In this document: positions 1 through 11,828 of the stretch, in pieces | Numbering within the stretch: the first letter of the stretch is position 1 | Layout of the letters: every line of letters starts with the position of its first letter | DNA from: Azolla caroliniana | Lineage: Eukaryota; Polypodiophyta | NCBI GenBank assembly: GCA_043228905.1 | Contig: JBHGNT010000007.1 | Span: 18,476,001 to 18,540,000, forward strand | DNA length: 64,000 nucleotides | Direction: 5' to 3' | Program-made: the position numbers and the translations under genes | Notes under the pieces: model-generated | The model's database searches: none | Told to the model about the DNA's origin: nothing | What the model saw: the letters and a program-made list of their open reading frames with translations, nothing else

Positions 1-2690
1 GAAACGGTATTTGGAATGAGCGAACACATAGGGATTTCATCCTTATGTTACTTAACATCAGCCTTAAAGTCTTGCTCCTTCTAATGCTCATCAAAATACA
101 TATTACAAAGGTAATCATGTTCTCCCAATTAGTATGAAGAAACAAGCAGAGAATGAATGACAAAGGAGTGAAAGAGAATGAATGCCAAAGGAGTGAAAGG
201 GATGCACATGTCTAAGTTTTGTCCACCATACTTTTAGCTTGCTCTTCGAGATTTTTGGCGTCACTTGCTACTAATGTTTTACAATTGGATGATCTACAAA
301 CAATCTTATTGTCTAGAAGAAACCAATCTCATTACAGCCAACCCGAAGATTGTTCATTTATTACCTTCCAAAAAAGTAATGATAGTTCGAAATGAATATT
401 CAAACTTGAGACCATTTCGCTCCAACCAAGCCTAATTGTACTTGCGTGACACTTATCATTTTGAATATTACAACATTGATAAATAGATCATGACGGCAAC
501 ATCGATCTCAAACGACATATTGCCAAACTAAAAATCAAGGTTCCAAATTGTAACTATGTCAAAGTATCGGGACTCTCTCATGTATGCCATGTGTTAATAT
601 ATGAAGCACACACTCCAACCAATCTGAATGTGGCAGGTGCGCTTGGGAAGATTCTTTGACAAGGAAATATACATGGTTAAGGGAGCGACGTTCCAATCTA
701 GGGCATTAACATTCACCCTCGGGCTTTTAATTTGATAAATTTAGAGAACTCATACATTCGAACACTTCCACAAATTTCTTTAGCTCTATAGCTTAGCTCA
801 AGCATCAAGGTCATGATTAGGAATTGCACAAATCCTTTATTTCCTTTAAATTCTCTCACAATTGAAACATATTCCATGTTTTGAGTTTAACAAAATATTT
901 AGGTGTTTACGTTTCACATAGGCCTAGCACTACGAGAGTAATCAACACTGATTGGGTGAACATTCCAAAATCTGAAGTCAAATAGATCATCCTTGCTAAA
1001 ATATGACCGAAGCTTAACATTTCCCACACACATGAACACATGATGCTTAGTTAAGTGAGTAAATGAAATATATCACATACTTGTAAGTTGTCCTATGAAC
1101 TTTTTTCTATGATTTGACTACACAAAAAATACATTCTTACATGATACCTTAATTGAAGTCCTACACCAATCAAATATTTGCTTGCAAATTCAAAAATAAG
1201 TAGTCATTGTCAAATTAGAAACAAAGCTTACAAAAAAGGTGATTTTCTGATGAATAAGCCAACTTGCCAAAAGAAATTGATTTGTTGCTCTAAAACTGAC
1301 TATGTGCATAATTTATAAAATGCATTGCTTCAAATATGACTAAGAGACTAGAGTAACAATGAGGTGGTCATGCATGTTGTGTAACTTCTACCATAGACAA
1401 CTAATTCAATGTTCGTCTTGAATACACATATCAAGAGACTAGAGACTATGTGCATAATTTATAAAATGCATTGCTTCAAATATGACTAAGAGACTAGAGT
1501 AATAATGAGGTGGTCATGCATGTTGTGTAACTTCTACCATAGACAACTAATTCAATGTTCGTCTTGAATACACATATCAAGAGAAAATGTTTTTTTTTAA
1601 ACTTAGGTCTTGATTACGAGTTGAGAATGATATCGATGCAAAACCTCACAAACCACAACAAGGGAAGCAAATGAAAATTGTTTTGTGCATTTAGCTATTC
1701 TTATCTGGATCTTATGGAAATGATCCTTGTATGGCAAAGAAAATTGTATCTCGTGGAGATCTAATGATCACACACTCTATAAGAGTAACCAAAGAAACTC
1801 CTAAAATTTAAACCACGTTAAGGGAAGTGAGTGAATTTTGTTTTGGACAATTAACCATTCTTATGCATGCTTCATTTCCGTGAGGATGACCAAAACAATC
1901 CATTGAGCATTTACCACAGTGTAGATGATGGAAACAACTATCACAATTGTTTGATTTGTTGATGCAATGGACCGGAATAAAATATTTTAGGACAAACACC
2001 TCTATATAATATGCATATGTTCATCCATTACAAGAATGGAGTAAGATATAATTGTTAAAGGCAAGAAGTGACATCACAATCAATTGTTCCATGTTGTGTG
2101 GTTGTGGATTTCAAACAAAACTAATAATCCACATATTTCAATCAATTGTGGCCAAGAGGAGGACCAAATTTCCATGATCCAACTAATCACGACTATGTAT
2201 TTCTTCTAGATATAGTTGTCCTTCGAAACGTCATAATACATCAAATACACATTCAAACAAGTTTTCTAAATGGAAATTAAGACATTCATATGTAGACATT
2301 CAACACCTTTGGGGCTCTTTTAGGTGATGGCTATCCTTCTAAACATCATATAGACATTGAAGCAGCTTTTCAAAAGGGATATTTCAATATGATATTGATG
2401 TGGACCAACCCCCCATACTTCCAAGATCCATACCTCTATACCATTACAATTTAGGTGAATCTTGTGACTTGCATGAAAGGCCTTGTTTAAAATACCCAAT
2501 TAAAAATGAATACAACAATCAAGATCATCCACTTTCATCCATATTGCTTCATGAAGATTGAAGATCAAATTCAATTACCTTCACAAACTATGCTTTCCAT
2601 CGACTATTGGGGTGAAAAACGAAGAATGGAGGATGGGGGAATTGAAGCTACGAAGGAAAAAGAGAAACTATTATGCTTTAAAGCATGCGA
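1..2690. other. AT-rich intergenic DNA, no gene seen
   Basis: There is no reading frame of note and no recognisable protein family on either strand. The only clear structure is a tandem duplication at 1298-1589, listed separately. The rest reads as decayed, AT-rich non-coding DNA. Confidence 0.6.
1298..1589. repeat. Tandem duplication, two copies of about 146 bp
   Basis: A unit starting GACTATGTGCATAATT at 1298 is repeated almost perfectly from 1444. The only change I noticed is AACAATGAGG becoming AATAATGAGG. The copies diverge after about 1589. The near identity implies a recent duplication; no gene is affected. Confidence 0.9.
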
Positions 2691-2692
2691 AA

Positions 2693-2743
2693 AAAAATTT
2701 GGACCATTTCTCAATTTGTGCGTGTCATCCTTGCGCAGGGGCC

Positions 2744-2775
<32 letters not shown>

Positions 2776-2795
2776 TCAGATGTCCCCGAAGGGAC
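2693..2795 (-). ncRNA. U6: U6 spliceosomal snRNA gene
   Basis: The reverse complement begins GTCCCTTCGGGGACATC, the U6 5' stem-loop. It continues with the ACAGAGAAGATTAGCATGG catalytic core, which pairs with the 5' splice site and U4/U2, then GCGCAAGGATGACACGC, and ends GGTCCAAATTTTTTTT. The final T8 is a pol III terminator. Compared with the plant U6 sequence as I recall it, I see only two changes, both C to T where the norm has a CpG. The gene has its own upstream element and TATA box, so it looks like a functional pol III unit. A very recent pseudogene is the alternative. Confidence 0.93.
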
Positions 2796-2819
2796 AAAGC
2801 CATAGCCATTCTCTGCAGC

Positions 2820-2862
2820 TATATATATACTCATATATCTTATGGGCCTTTGTATGTGGGAC
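2820..2862 (-). promoter_or_regulatory. U6 promoter: USE and TATA box
   Basis: On the minus strand GTCCCACATACA (2862-2851) matches the plant upstream sequence element, consensus RTCCCACATCG, except near its 3' end. A TATATATA box lies at 2829-2820, about 25 bases before the RNA start at 2795. The roughly two-turn USE-TATA spacing is the one known for plant pol III-type snRNA genes. Confidence 0.8.
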
Positions 2863-4080
2863 ATATGTATATAGTTAACAAACAACTCATGTCACTTTGA
2901 GAGTGTCCTGGCGCTACTATGTATATCCAATACCCACGATAGATACATGGTCCCAATTTCCAATGATGGTTCCAATGAGGCTTAACTTGCTAAGCCATTG
3001 AACTTAGGCCAAACCTCTCGCTTTGGGCATGGCCCTACCGGTCTCAAAACTATACGGTTCCCCACGTGACCCAGGTTCATTGGGGTTCTTTATCCATCCA
3101 TCCTATCGCGTCCCGAATCTTGCAAAGCACAAGAAAATACTTCATGTTTTTTTCTCGATGTTTTCTTCACATTTGGTTTTTGTTTTTTCCTTTTCTTAAG
3201 GGGCTTTTCGGGGTGGGGGGTGCCAGAGACACCTTGTTTCCTAACTATGTGCTCCCGATAGGCCTTCTTTCTCATGAACATGGGCATACAAAACAATTGT
3301 GTCGTAGATTTTAGAGGACATGAACCTGTGACCCTCTTCCTCCTCCTCGATGTGCACCTTAAACCTTTCAACACTTCAATATTATCGTATTATATATGTC
3401 AATTACATTTAATCGTTGTAATGCTTCTTATATGATTGTGTGAATGTTCACGCTATTCTAGCGTTTTTCTTGTTATCGCTATTGTCGCACCACAAGTGAT
3501 AGTTATGCACTACCACAAACAGGCAACCATGCATCATGGTTAGGCCCGAATGAGCTTGCAATTGGACTAAGGACATTGTCTATAGGGAAGATCTCATTAT
3601 TTTAAAATCCCACTCCTACTCAACATCAATCTTTTGTGTAATCTTGTGGTCCTAATTCTTCTTCATTATAATAAAAATATTTTTCTTTATCTCCCATTTC
3701 CTAAAATGTATTGCGTTTGGTTAATTGGAAGATAATACCTTCTTTTTTTCCTTTCACGACCAATATTTGGCATTGAGCAAGAGAAAACTAGAGGCTAGTT
3801 TGGGATTTACCAGTGAGTGCCAAGATTAGCACGACAATGTGATGAGCTATGCATTCGGATCTACCACTCAATAGAACAAAGCTTTCTCAAGGAGCTAAAT
3901 GTTAGCTTACAAGGATTCGAACCAACAACCTCTTAGCGTACGTGTCAAACCGTGTCAAACCTTTAACCATTATAGTAACATATACAAATGTAAACTATAT
4001 TAATTATATTGTTATTATAAGATATTTAGAGTATTCTAGAACATTCTAGATTATTAGTCAATACCATAGAACACATATAA
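2863..4080. other. Intergenic DNA, no gene seen
   Basis: No coding potential is evident. The span holds a possible tRNA-derived SINE near 3785-3985 (listed). A second, weaker B-box-like sequence lies near 3320-3350 on the minus strand. Confidence 0.5.
3785..3985 (-). mobile_element. Possible tRNA-derived SINE
   Basis: On the minus strand a sequence like a pol III A box (TGGTTAAAGGTTTGACACG, around 3977-3950) is followed about 35 bases later by a good B box, GGTTCGAATCC (about 3911-3921). The spacing and order are those of tRNA-derived promoters, but no cloverleaf can be folded. No target-site duplication or poly-A tail was defined, so the ends are approximate. Confidence 0.35.
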
Positions 4081-4082
4081 GT

Positions 4083-4315
4083 GTTGGTGTGAGGATCTGG
4101 GACCCGAGTCCGTTTGGCGATTATTGAACAATGCCAAATTCGATATGGTACTAACCAGATATGAGTTGGTACGAGGAATCTAGGATCCAAGTCTACCTAG
4201 ATTTCAATACAGTACTAACCAGATATGAGATTGTACGAGGATATGGGGTCCAAGGCTGCCCAAATTTCGATATGGTACCAACAAGATATATGAGCGAATG
4301 CGAGGATTGGGGTGG
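4083..4315. repeat. Minisatellite, three degenerate units of about 63 bp
   Basis: The phrase GGTACTAACCAGATATGAG followed by a TACGAGG-containing stretch recurs with a period near 63 bases at about 4146, 4209 and 4272. A partial unit precedes it at 4083. The function is unknown; it lies about 450 bp upstream of NOP56. Confidence 0.75.
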
Positions 4316-4493
4316 GGGGTGGTCTGGGTTTGCCTGGGGACGAGTAGTGTCAAATTCGAGATTTGGTGGCGCCAGGATCATGGTTGGTTGGTCTGGGGTT
4401 CGATTTGCGTGGCCACGAAATGAGGTTGTGAGCCCACACCGGCGGACAATTGTAGCCTATGAATAAGACCACATGATCTCTTCTCCACTCCAT

Positions 4494-4494
<1 letters not shown>

Positions 4495-4532
<38 letters not shown>

Positions 4533-4640
4533 CATGGTCCATGCATACATCTGTATGTATGTATGTATGTAATGTACAATGTACATATGTGCATGCCCTC
4601 CTGTCCATATGTGTGGCACTCCATGACACACCATGCATAC

Positions 4641-4671
<31 letters not shown>

Positions 4672-4700
4672 TACAGTATGTATATGCATGCCCTCCTGTC
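4495..4700. repeat. CA and ATGT microsatellites in a short direct duplication
   Basis: An (AC)n run at about 4497-4530 is followed by two (ATGT)n runs near 4555-4575 and 4640-4672. Each ATGT run sits in a copy of a segment that begins CATGCATACAT and ends GCATGCCCTCCTGTCCAT. This compound repeat ends about 75 bp before the proposed NOP56 start codon, so it lies in the promoter or 5' UTR. Confidence 0.85.
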
Positions 4701-4774
4701 CATTTCTGTGGGTTTTAGTATTGGTAGTGCAGGAATGCTGTTCTAAAGGTTTCCTTCTCAGAGAAGGTTTGGCC

Positions 4775-7700
4775 ATGGCCATGGCCACCGACCATCAAGA
4801 GGTATCATCTCCCCCTCCCCCCTAACTTTTTAAATGCTTTATTATTATTTGTTAAAATTTCCAAGAGTTTTCGTCATCATTGCTCCTTTAGAGAGAAAGA
4901 AAGCTCGTGATTATTCTCAGAAGGATTTATCCTTCTCACATATGCCATGATTTCAATCTAATTCCTAATGCATAAAGAAAAAGAAGAAGAAGAAATCATA
5001 TTGGTTTTGGGGTTTAATTGTCTTTCCCTCTGTGTATGGGAATCATTTCGTCCGAGTCCAGATTTAAAACGTTTGTCATGCACAATACATCAAAATCTTC
5101 ATTCTGGAGTTAATTGTGTAAGCTGTCAAGATCTCATCGATTTAGAGCCTAGTCTTTAAATGCAAGAAGTGTTCAATTTTGGTTGATTTATCATCTAGTT
5201 TTTTTTCTTTCCGTTTGAATACTGAAATTGTTTTGATTTGTCTTTTCTTAATGAAAGGTTCTTTACCTGCTCTATGAGTCCGCATCTGGCTATGCTCTTT
5301 TTCAAGCATATGGACTCGATGAAATTGGACGACAAGTGGATGCAGTTCAACAATCTGTTGTGGACCTTACCAGGTTTGGGAAAGTGGTCAAGCTTGTGGG
5401 ATTTAAGCCTTTTATTTCAGCTCTCAATGCTTTGGAACAGTGCAATGCCATATCTGAAGGTAAATCATTTCTATGGCGTTGGTCCATAGAACAATAGTTT
5501 ACTATTCCAATTTATTATCCGTAACTGCTTTATCCATCGTCCATGTTAACACAGTGGTTTATTGTTCCTTCATGTGTTGTTGTATAACTTGTCTTTTAAC
5601 ATTCAAGGTCATCATCCATGGAAGCTTAGTTTCTTATTTCTTTTTCATTTCCAAATTATATGGAGGCCATTATCCAAAGAAGCATAATCTCTTGTTGTTC
5701 CTTTATTTGTCGTCCAATTAGTTTCTTTTACCTTCTCCAAAGGCCATCATCCAAAGAAACATAGCACTTTCTCATTCTTTTCCATGGAAATTATTCGTTA
5801 TCCATCATCCATGGAAGGATACTTGATTGTCGTTTCTTAGTTTATAACTAGCTCTTTCACCTTAACACTTCATTTTCATGAAGGATATACATCATAGTAG
5901 TTTATTTAAATCTACTTGCATTATGCACCTCACACCATACTTATATTATGTACCTAATTCTTCCACAGTCTATGAAGGCCATCATCCTTAGAATTATAGT
6001 CGCTTATTGTGGCTCCATTTGTAACTAGGTCTTTCACCTTCATTATTCAATTTCATGAAGGCAGTACATCATACATGGAAGCATAAATATTTGTCACAGC
6101 TTCATTGTTGTAAGTAGTTTTTTCACCTTCATTATTCAATTTCATGAAGGTATTACATCATCTGTGGAGGCATAGTTCTTTCAATTTCATTTTCATGAAG
6201 ACCGTCATTCATGGAACCATAGGACTTTGACACTCATTTTCATGAAGAACATCCATCATCCATGGAAGCATAGTTGTTTATCATGGCATCATTTATAGCT
6301 AGCTCCTTACCGTCATACTTCATTTTCAGGAAGGTCATCCATCATAGTTGTTTATCATGTCTTCATTGGTTACTCATGCTTTCACCTTCATGCTTCAATT
6401 TCCTGAAAGTAATCCATCATCATCCATGCAAGCATGTTTAGCATAGCTTCTTTTATAACTAGTTCTTCCACATTCATAGTTCAATTTCATGAAGGTAAAT
6501 CATCATCCATGGAGGCATTACTCTTTCACCTTCATGCAAGCTTCAATTTCCTGAAAGTAATCCATCATCATCCATGCAAGCATAGTTGTTTAGCATAGCT
6601 TCTCTTATAACTAGTTCTTCCACATTCATAGTTCAATTTCATGAAGGTAAATCATCATCCATGGAAGCATTACTCTTTCACCTTCATACTTCATTTTCAT
6701 GAAGTTCATCCATAATCCATGGAACGCAGAGTATAGTATCCATTAGTATTTTGCTATATGGTGCACATATTGAAAGACTATGCATGAAAGTGACGGGTAA
6801 GTTTCTCCTTCTTCAGGGATATTGACTGAGGATTTATCCAATTTCTTGGAGCTCAACCTTCCCAAGGTGAAAGAAGGCAAGAAACCCAAGTTTTCACTGG
6901 GGGTTGCAGAACCAAAGCTAGGCTCTCAAATCTTAGAGTCCTTGAGGGTTCCATGTCAAAGCAATGAGTTCGTATCTGAATTGATAAGGGGAATCAGATT
7001 GCATTTTGCCAAGTTTGTCAAAGATCTTAAGGTATGAGAATGATTTTTGAATTCTGGTAAGATGGGGTCTTTTTCAGGACATAACACCAAGAGAGTTTGA
7101 AATTTCACCATCATAACATTGTAGGAGGGGGATATTGAGAAGGCACAACTTGGGCTTGGCCATAGTTATAGCAGGGCAAAGGTGAAGTTTAATGTAAACC
7201 GAGTTGATAACATGGTTATTCAAGCCATTGCATTACTTGACACACTTGACAAAGACATAAACACTTTTGGAATGAGAGTTAGGTAATGTCTTTCTTTACT
7301 CTTTATTGTGTTAACTACTCAAGGAAGTAGTTTTGACTCATTTTTCCTCTCCGTCTGTTGCTAATTTGAATTTTATTTCACCGATATCTATTCATTTTGT
7401 TGAGAATATTTAAAAATGGTTCTTTTAATTACGTGTTTAACCTCTCTCACTCTCATTCATTCACATATTATGTGCATAATAAATATGCAAGTGGTATACA
7501 AGCTATTGGATTTGAGAATCTCTTAGTGTTCTTTGATAGATTGACAGTTGTTGTCACATTAGTGCTGATACAAAAAAGGAGGGAAGCAGCAACAGCTGAG
7601 TGGGTCATAGTTACACAAATAAGAGAACCCAAATCTACTCATATTATCCCAATTCTGGAACTGGTACTTGTTTTTATTCTTCCAGGAGCCCTATAATAGG

Positions 7701-10700
7701 TCTCTTGTCTTAATTGTGGTGTGATCACTAACCCACATGAACATCTTGCCTTTTCAAAAAGAATATGAGGATGGGTTGAATCTTCACCCATCTATTTGAG
7801 TGAGAGTCTCGCTTAGTAACGAAGGAAAAAATAATGTTGGGGTCAATAATGAAAACTGTAAGTAACTGCTGATTGTAAACTCTTATTGAATTCTATTTCT
7901 TGCCACGTATTAAGTGTGCTTCAATTCTTATTCTAGCTTTCATTGCACAGAATCTGTTGCTATTATGTATGCGGCCTAAAACTAGTTGTACCATCATGCA
8001 ATAATATCCCTTATTAGGCACCTTCTAATTAACCATTCGTCCGTTTATTAATGTTGGCAGGGAATGGTATTCATGGCACTTTCCAGAGCTAGTGAAGATA
8101 GTCAATGATAACTATATTTATGCGAAAACAATTAAGTTCGTGAAAGACAAGTCCAAACTTACGGATGAAGCATTGCCTGAGCTGATTGAGGTAGTTGGAG
8201 AAGAAGATAAAGCGAGGGAGATCATTGAGGCAGCAAAGTCCTCAATGGGTAAGACTATAATGCATTATCTAATTTAGTTTTCTTTTTCTTGCACCTTAAC
8301 CAGCTTTTACTATGCTCTTATTTTTAGGACAAGACATTTCCATCATCGATCTCATCAATATTGAAAGCTTTGCCCAACGTGTGCTCGAACTGTCAGAGTA
8401 CCGTAAGCAACTCCATGCATATTTAATATCTAAGATGCATGATATTGCACCAAATTTGGCTGCTCTTATTGGAGAAATGGTGGGGGCTCGACTAATCTCT
8501 CATGCTGGCAGCTTGGCTAATCTTGCCAAATGTCCAGCATCAACGGTTCAAATATTGGGTGCTGAGAAGGCTCTTTTCAGGTACTACTACTGCCATCATC
8601 TCTATTAGGCATAAACTCCAGACCATCCTGAGTTTGTTTTTATGTCCCAAACTACCCTTAGAGTTGTTTGTTATTTTTCTCAAATGCTCTTTGATACCTG
8701 ATAAATAGACCATGTAATTACACAGAAACGCACGCATACTTAAAAGAAGAACTAGATTGTTTTACCATCTAACTCCTGGAATAGCACATATAATTGCTAC
8801 GCCAAGGGAATTTGGGAAAATAATAGAAATTTAGGGGCATTTCAAGCAATAATAAAAATGCAGGCGTGTGCTGAAGGAGTTTTCTCCTTTTTCTTAATGA
8901 TGTCATATGTTCTCCCAAAGGGGATATTTACTGATGGGTCTATTGTAGTTATTGATGCATTACATTTTTGAACCATTGAATAAATTGTATATGAAATATT
9001 ATGGTAGGATAATGCTGTTAGGATGCAGTAGGTAGGTGAACATGAAATTTTAAGACTGGAAATAATAGAAACTCATCCAAAATGTTCACTCATAAAATGG
9101 TCTTCTAGTTCCTGCAAAAATGGAAATTTCTGTGTCGTTTTGATTTTTCCCTTTTTGTAACATCCAGTGTGAAAGTTGAGTCTAATTTTGCTCTTCAACT
9201 AAATTTTGCTTCATTTAATATTTGGATTCCAAAGATGTGTTGGGATAATAATAATAATAACAACATAAAGAATATTATTCTCATGCCTCAATTTCCTCTT
9301 TTCTCTTGTATTTTAATAAAATATAGTTTGCAAGGATAAACATGATCAAAACTATCATTACATGTGTGTAATTTTATAATTACTGATAAAAGATGCTATT
9401 TCAAAGTAGTCTGTGTAATATTGTGTGAAAACAATTTGGTGAAACTTGGAAACTTGTAATATTCAAAACAGAATAGTAGTAACTTACAACTCTTGTTTCT
9501 TATCCTCTTGGCTTCGATTGAAATTTTTCATTTTCGTTCTATATTTTGTATAAAATTTCTTTTTAACTTGCTGAATTACTCCATTTTTCCCCTGGATTTT
9601 CTTCTATGGGAATCTGAGACCTCCTGATATTGATTAGGGTTACTATATTTCCATTAATGTATAATAATCTATGTATGAATATAGGTCCATGTAATTTTAT
9701 GAAATAGCTAGAGAAAACAGTAGCTGTTTCCTTGTGGTCATTTTGAAGGAAACCAAAATAAATTATCGTTTAGTTGCTTTAAACATATATTCTCTGGCTC
9801 ACACACCAGTTACATGCTGTGGTGCACATGAACCATAGTTGATAAAAAAACTCCCATTTCATTTATAGAATACATTTTAGAATACAAGGTGATTAACACG
9901 TATTCCATGTTTTAGAACTGCCATTTAAAACCGTTTCATGTATTCTATGTATTTTACAAGTATTTAACATTTTCAAAAAAATCAAAATACAATTTAAAAT
10001 TTGGCCAAAAAACAATAAAAATAGTAGAAGTCTTTTACGTATTCCACCTATTCTATGCCTATTCTATGTATTTTATTGTACTTCATCTTTAGAATACGTA
10101 TTCTAAGTATTTTTTAAAAAGAGGTAGAATATGTAGCATAACTATTGTATGCCGATTGTATGTGAAGTATTTTACAAATATGACATGAAGTGCTCTTATT
10201 GGAGTATGCATGTTCGATTAATACAACTTCAGGTCCAATTATCAGGCACCATACCTGATTGCTGGTTTCATGATTACATTTCAAACCATTTTGCTGCTCA
10301 CATTGACAAGTTAACATATGCAGTTGTAATATTTGTGAGGCTATTAGGGCATTTTAGGGACGTTAATACATGTTCTTCTTTCTATGTCCATTGAAAGCTA
10401 GCAAGCGAACAACTGCTATTCTTTGATGTGATAGGATTTCATTTATTGTTTTAGTGCTTAACAGTTATATTCTCTCACAGAGCACTGAAAACAAAAGGCA
10501 ATACACCCAAGTATGGCCTTATCTTTCATTCATCGTTCATTGGAAAAGCATCTGCCCGTAACAAAGGTCGTATCTCTCGGTACCTTGCGAATAAATGCTC
10601 ATTAGCATCACGAATTGACTGTTTCTCAGGTTTGTTTTCCTCTGGTGGGCATATTATTATTCTTTTTTTATTGACGGTTTTTCAGTTTCCTGGATCAAAA

Positions 10701-11828
10701 CTTCTTCACACCATCAGTGTTTTGCTTGTGCAGAGCTGAACTCAAGTATATTTGGTGAAAAGCTCAAAGGACAAGTAGAGGAGAGGCTAGACTTTTATGA
10801 CAAGGGCATCGCTCCCCGAAAAAATATGGATGTGATGAAGGAAGCAGTGAATGCAATGACAATTGAGGCTAATGCAGGAAAGGAGAGCACAAAGATTAAT
10901 GAGGACTATGCTCCCGAGGGTGAGGATTCCGTCTTGCATGGTTAGTTACTCGAGGAATGACTCCTTGTATTGTTAGTTACTAAAAGATTGGTTTCTTGCA
11001 TAGCTAGGTACTTCAGTGCATACTTACTTTAATTGCATTGTGAGTTACTTAGGAAACGTTGCTTGCATGGTTATTACTTCGGGAATGGTTCTTTCATGTT
11101 TTCTTTATTCAAATTGAAGATGCCTCATAATCTGTCTGTACTTAGTGTGATGTTTTTGCAAAAAGGTAACGTTGGTTTTTACAGAGGTCTAATTCAACTG
11201 GAAAGTTAGGGATATCTGTAACAAACAAAAGCATACTTATTACAGATGTCTGTACACTCTTTTTGCTAGTATCTATTTCAAGTGTACAAAGCTTATGCTA
11301 TGTATTCTCATTGAGATCCCGTGTAATAATATTTCAATGATTGTGAAAGTTACATAATTAGAACCTTGCAGAAATATTACTGTGACGATATGAAGCTCCC
11401 TATTTTCATATCGCATAATCCTCAAGTATTGTAATATTGTTTTGACAGTACATAGTGGGGAGAAGAGAAAGAAAAAGAAGGAAGGGAAGATTGTTGACAG
11501 CGAGGCTGAAGTAGAATTGGTGGCTCCTACCGATGATGAAGATACAGGCAAGAAGAAAAAGAAGAAGAAATATCAAGGTGCCGATGCTGATGCCGATATC
11601 CTACAGTTGGAGAGCAGCCCCAAAGAGAAGGGTGAAAAGACCCCACAGTTTGAGAGCAGCCCCAAAGAGAAGAAAAAGAAGAAACGAAAGGACATTGAGT
11701 CACCACAAACCATTCCAAAGACGAAAGAACAAATCGATGACGTGACCAAAGAGTTGTCAGAAATGGAATCAGCTGCAAAGAAGAAGAAGAAGAAAAAGAA
11801 GAAGGCTGAAGTAGTAGAAGAAGATTAA
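4775..11828 (+). CDS. NOP56: Nucleolar protein 56, core protein of C/D-box snoRNPs
   Basis: Exons: 4775-4801, 5258-5459, 6817-7031, 7125-7282, 8061-8248, 8328-8580, 10481-10629, 10734-10940, 11449-11828. They join to 1779 bases (592 residues) with all phases matching and GT-AG borders. NOP56 is a scaffold of box C/D snoRNPs, which 2'-O-methylate rRNA in the nucleolus. The sequence shows the NOP5NT region ([13 protein letters not shown]), the conserved [20 protein letters not shown] block (about 86-105) and the RNA-binding Nop domain with [20 protein letters not shown] (about 317-336). The tail is Lys/Glu-rich, with runs such as KKKKKKK typical of NOP56. Exon 1 encodes only nine residues (MAMATDHQE); it was chosen because it has the only ATG and donor that keep phase, so the true start is the least certain part. 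The closest alternative is the paralogue NOP58, but the blocks match NOP56. Confidence 0.95.
5460..6735 (+). repeat. Degenerate tandem repeat filling NOP56 intron 2
   Basis: The intron is made largely of units containing TTTCATGAAGGT, then ATCCATCATCCATGGAAGCAT, then a TATAACTAGTTCTTTCAC-type spacer, at roughly 80-150 base intervals. Two units near 6390-6520 and 6530-6670 are nearly identical. The unit resembles the exon 2 donor junction; see findings. Confidence 0.8.
8581..10480 (+). other. Large NOP56 intron 6
   Basis: This 1.9 kb intron is AT-rich. A low-complexity stretch at 9860-10130 consists of repeated variants of TATTCTATGTATTTTA, with a palindrome AGAATACGTATTCT near 10091. No gene or RNA is recognised inside it. 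Confidence 0.6.
10934..11106 (+). repeat. Short tandem repeat beginning at the exon 8 donor of NOP56
   Basis: Five to six degenerate units of 29-37 bases each begin TTGCATGGTTAGTTACT or a close variant. The first unit straddles the exon 8/intron 8 border, so its first bases are coding and its remainder is the donor and intron start. Confidence 0.7.

Noticed and set aside
2506-2885. Three overlapping ORFs of about 100 codons on both strands
   Set aside because: They overlap the U6 RNA gene and its promoter; the frames are incidental.
3310-3375. B-box-like GGTTCATGTCC on the minus strand
   Set aside because: A lone weak B box without a convincing A box or ends is not enough for a SINE call.
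4350-4825. ORFs rich in Tyr-Ile-His and Cys-Val repeats
   Set aside because: They are translations of CA and ATGT microsatellites.
7705-7810. Possible snoRNA in NOP56 intron 4 (GATGGGTTGAATCTTCACCCATC hairpin)
   Set aside because: No matched C and D boxes or closing stem could be found around the hairpin.
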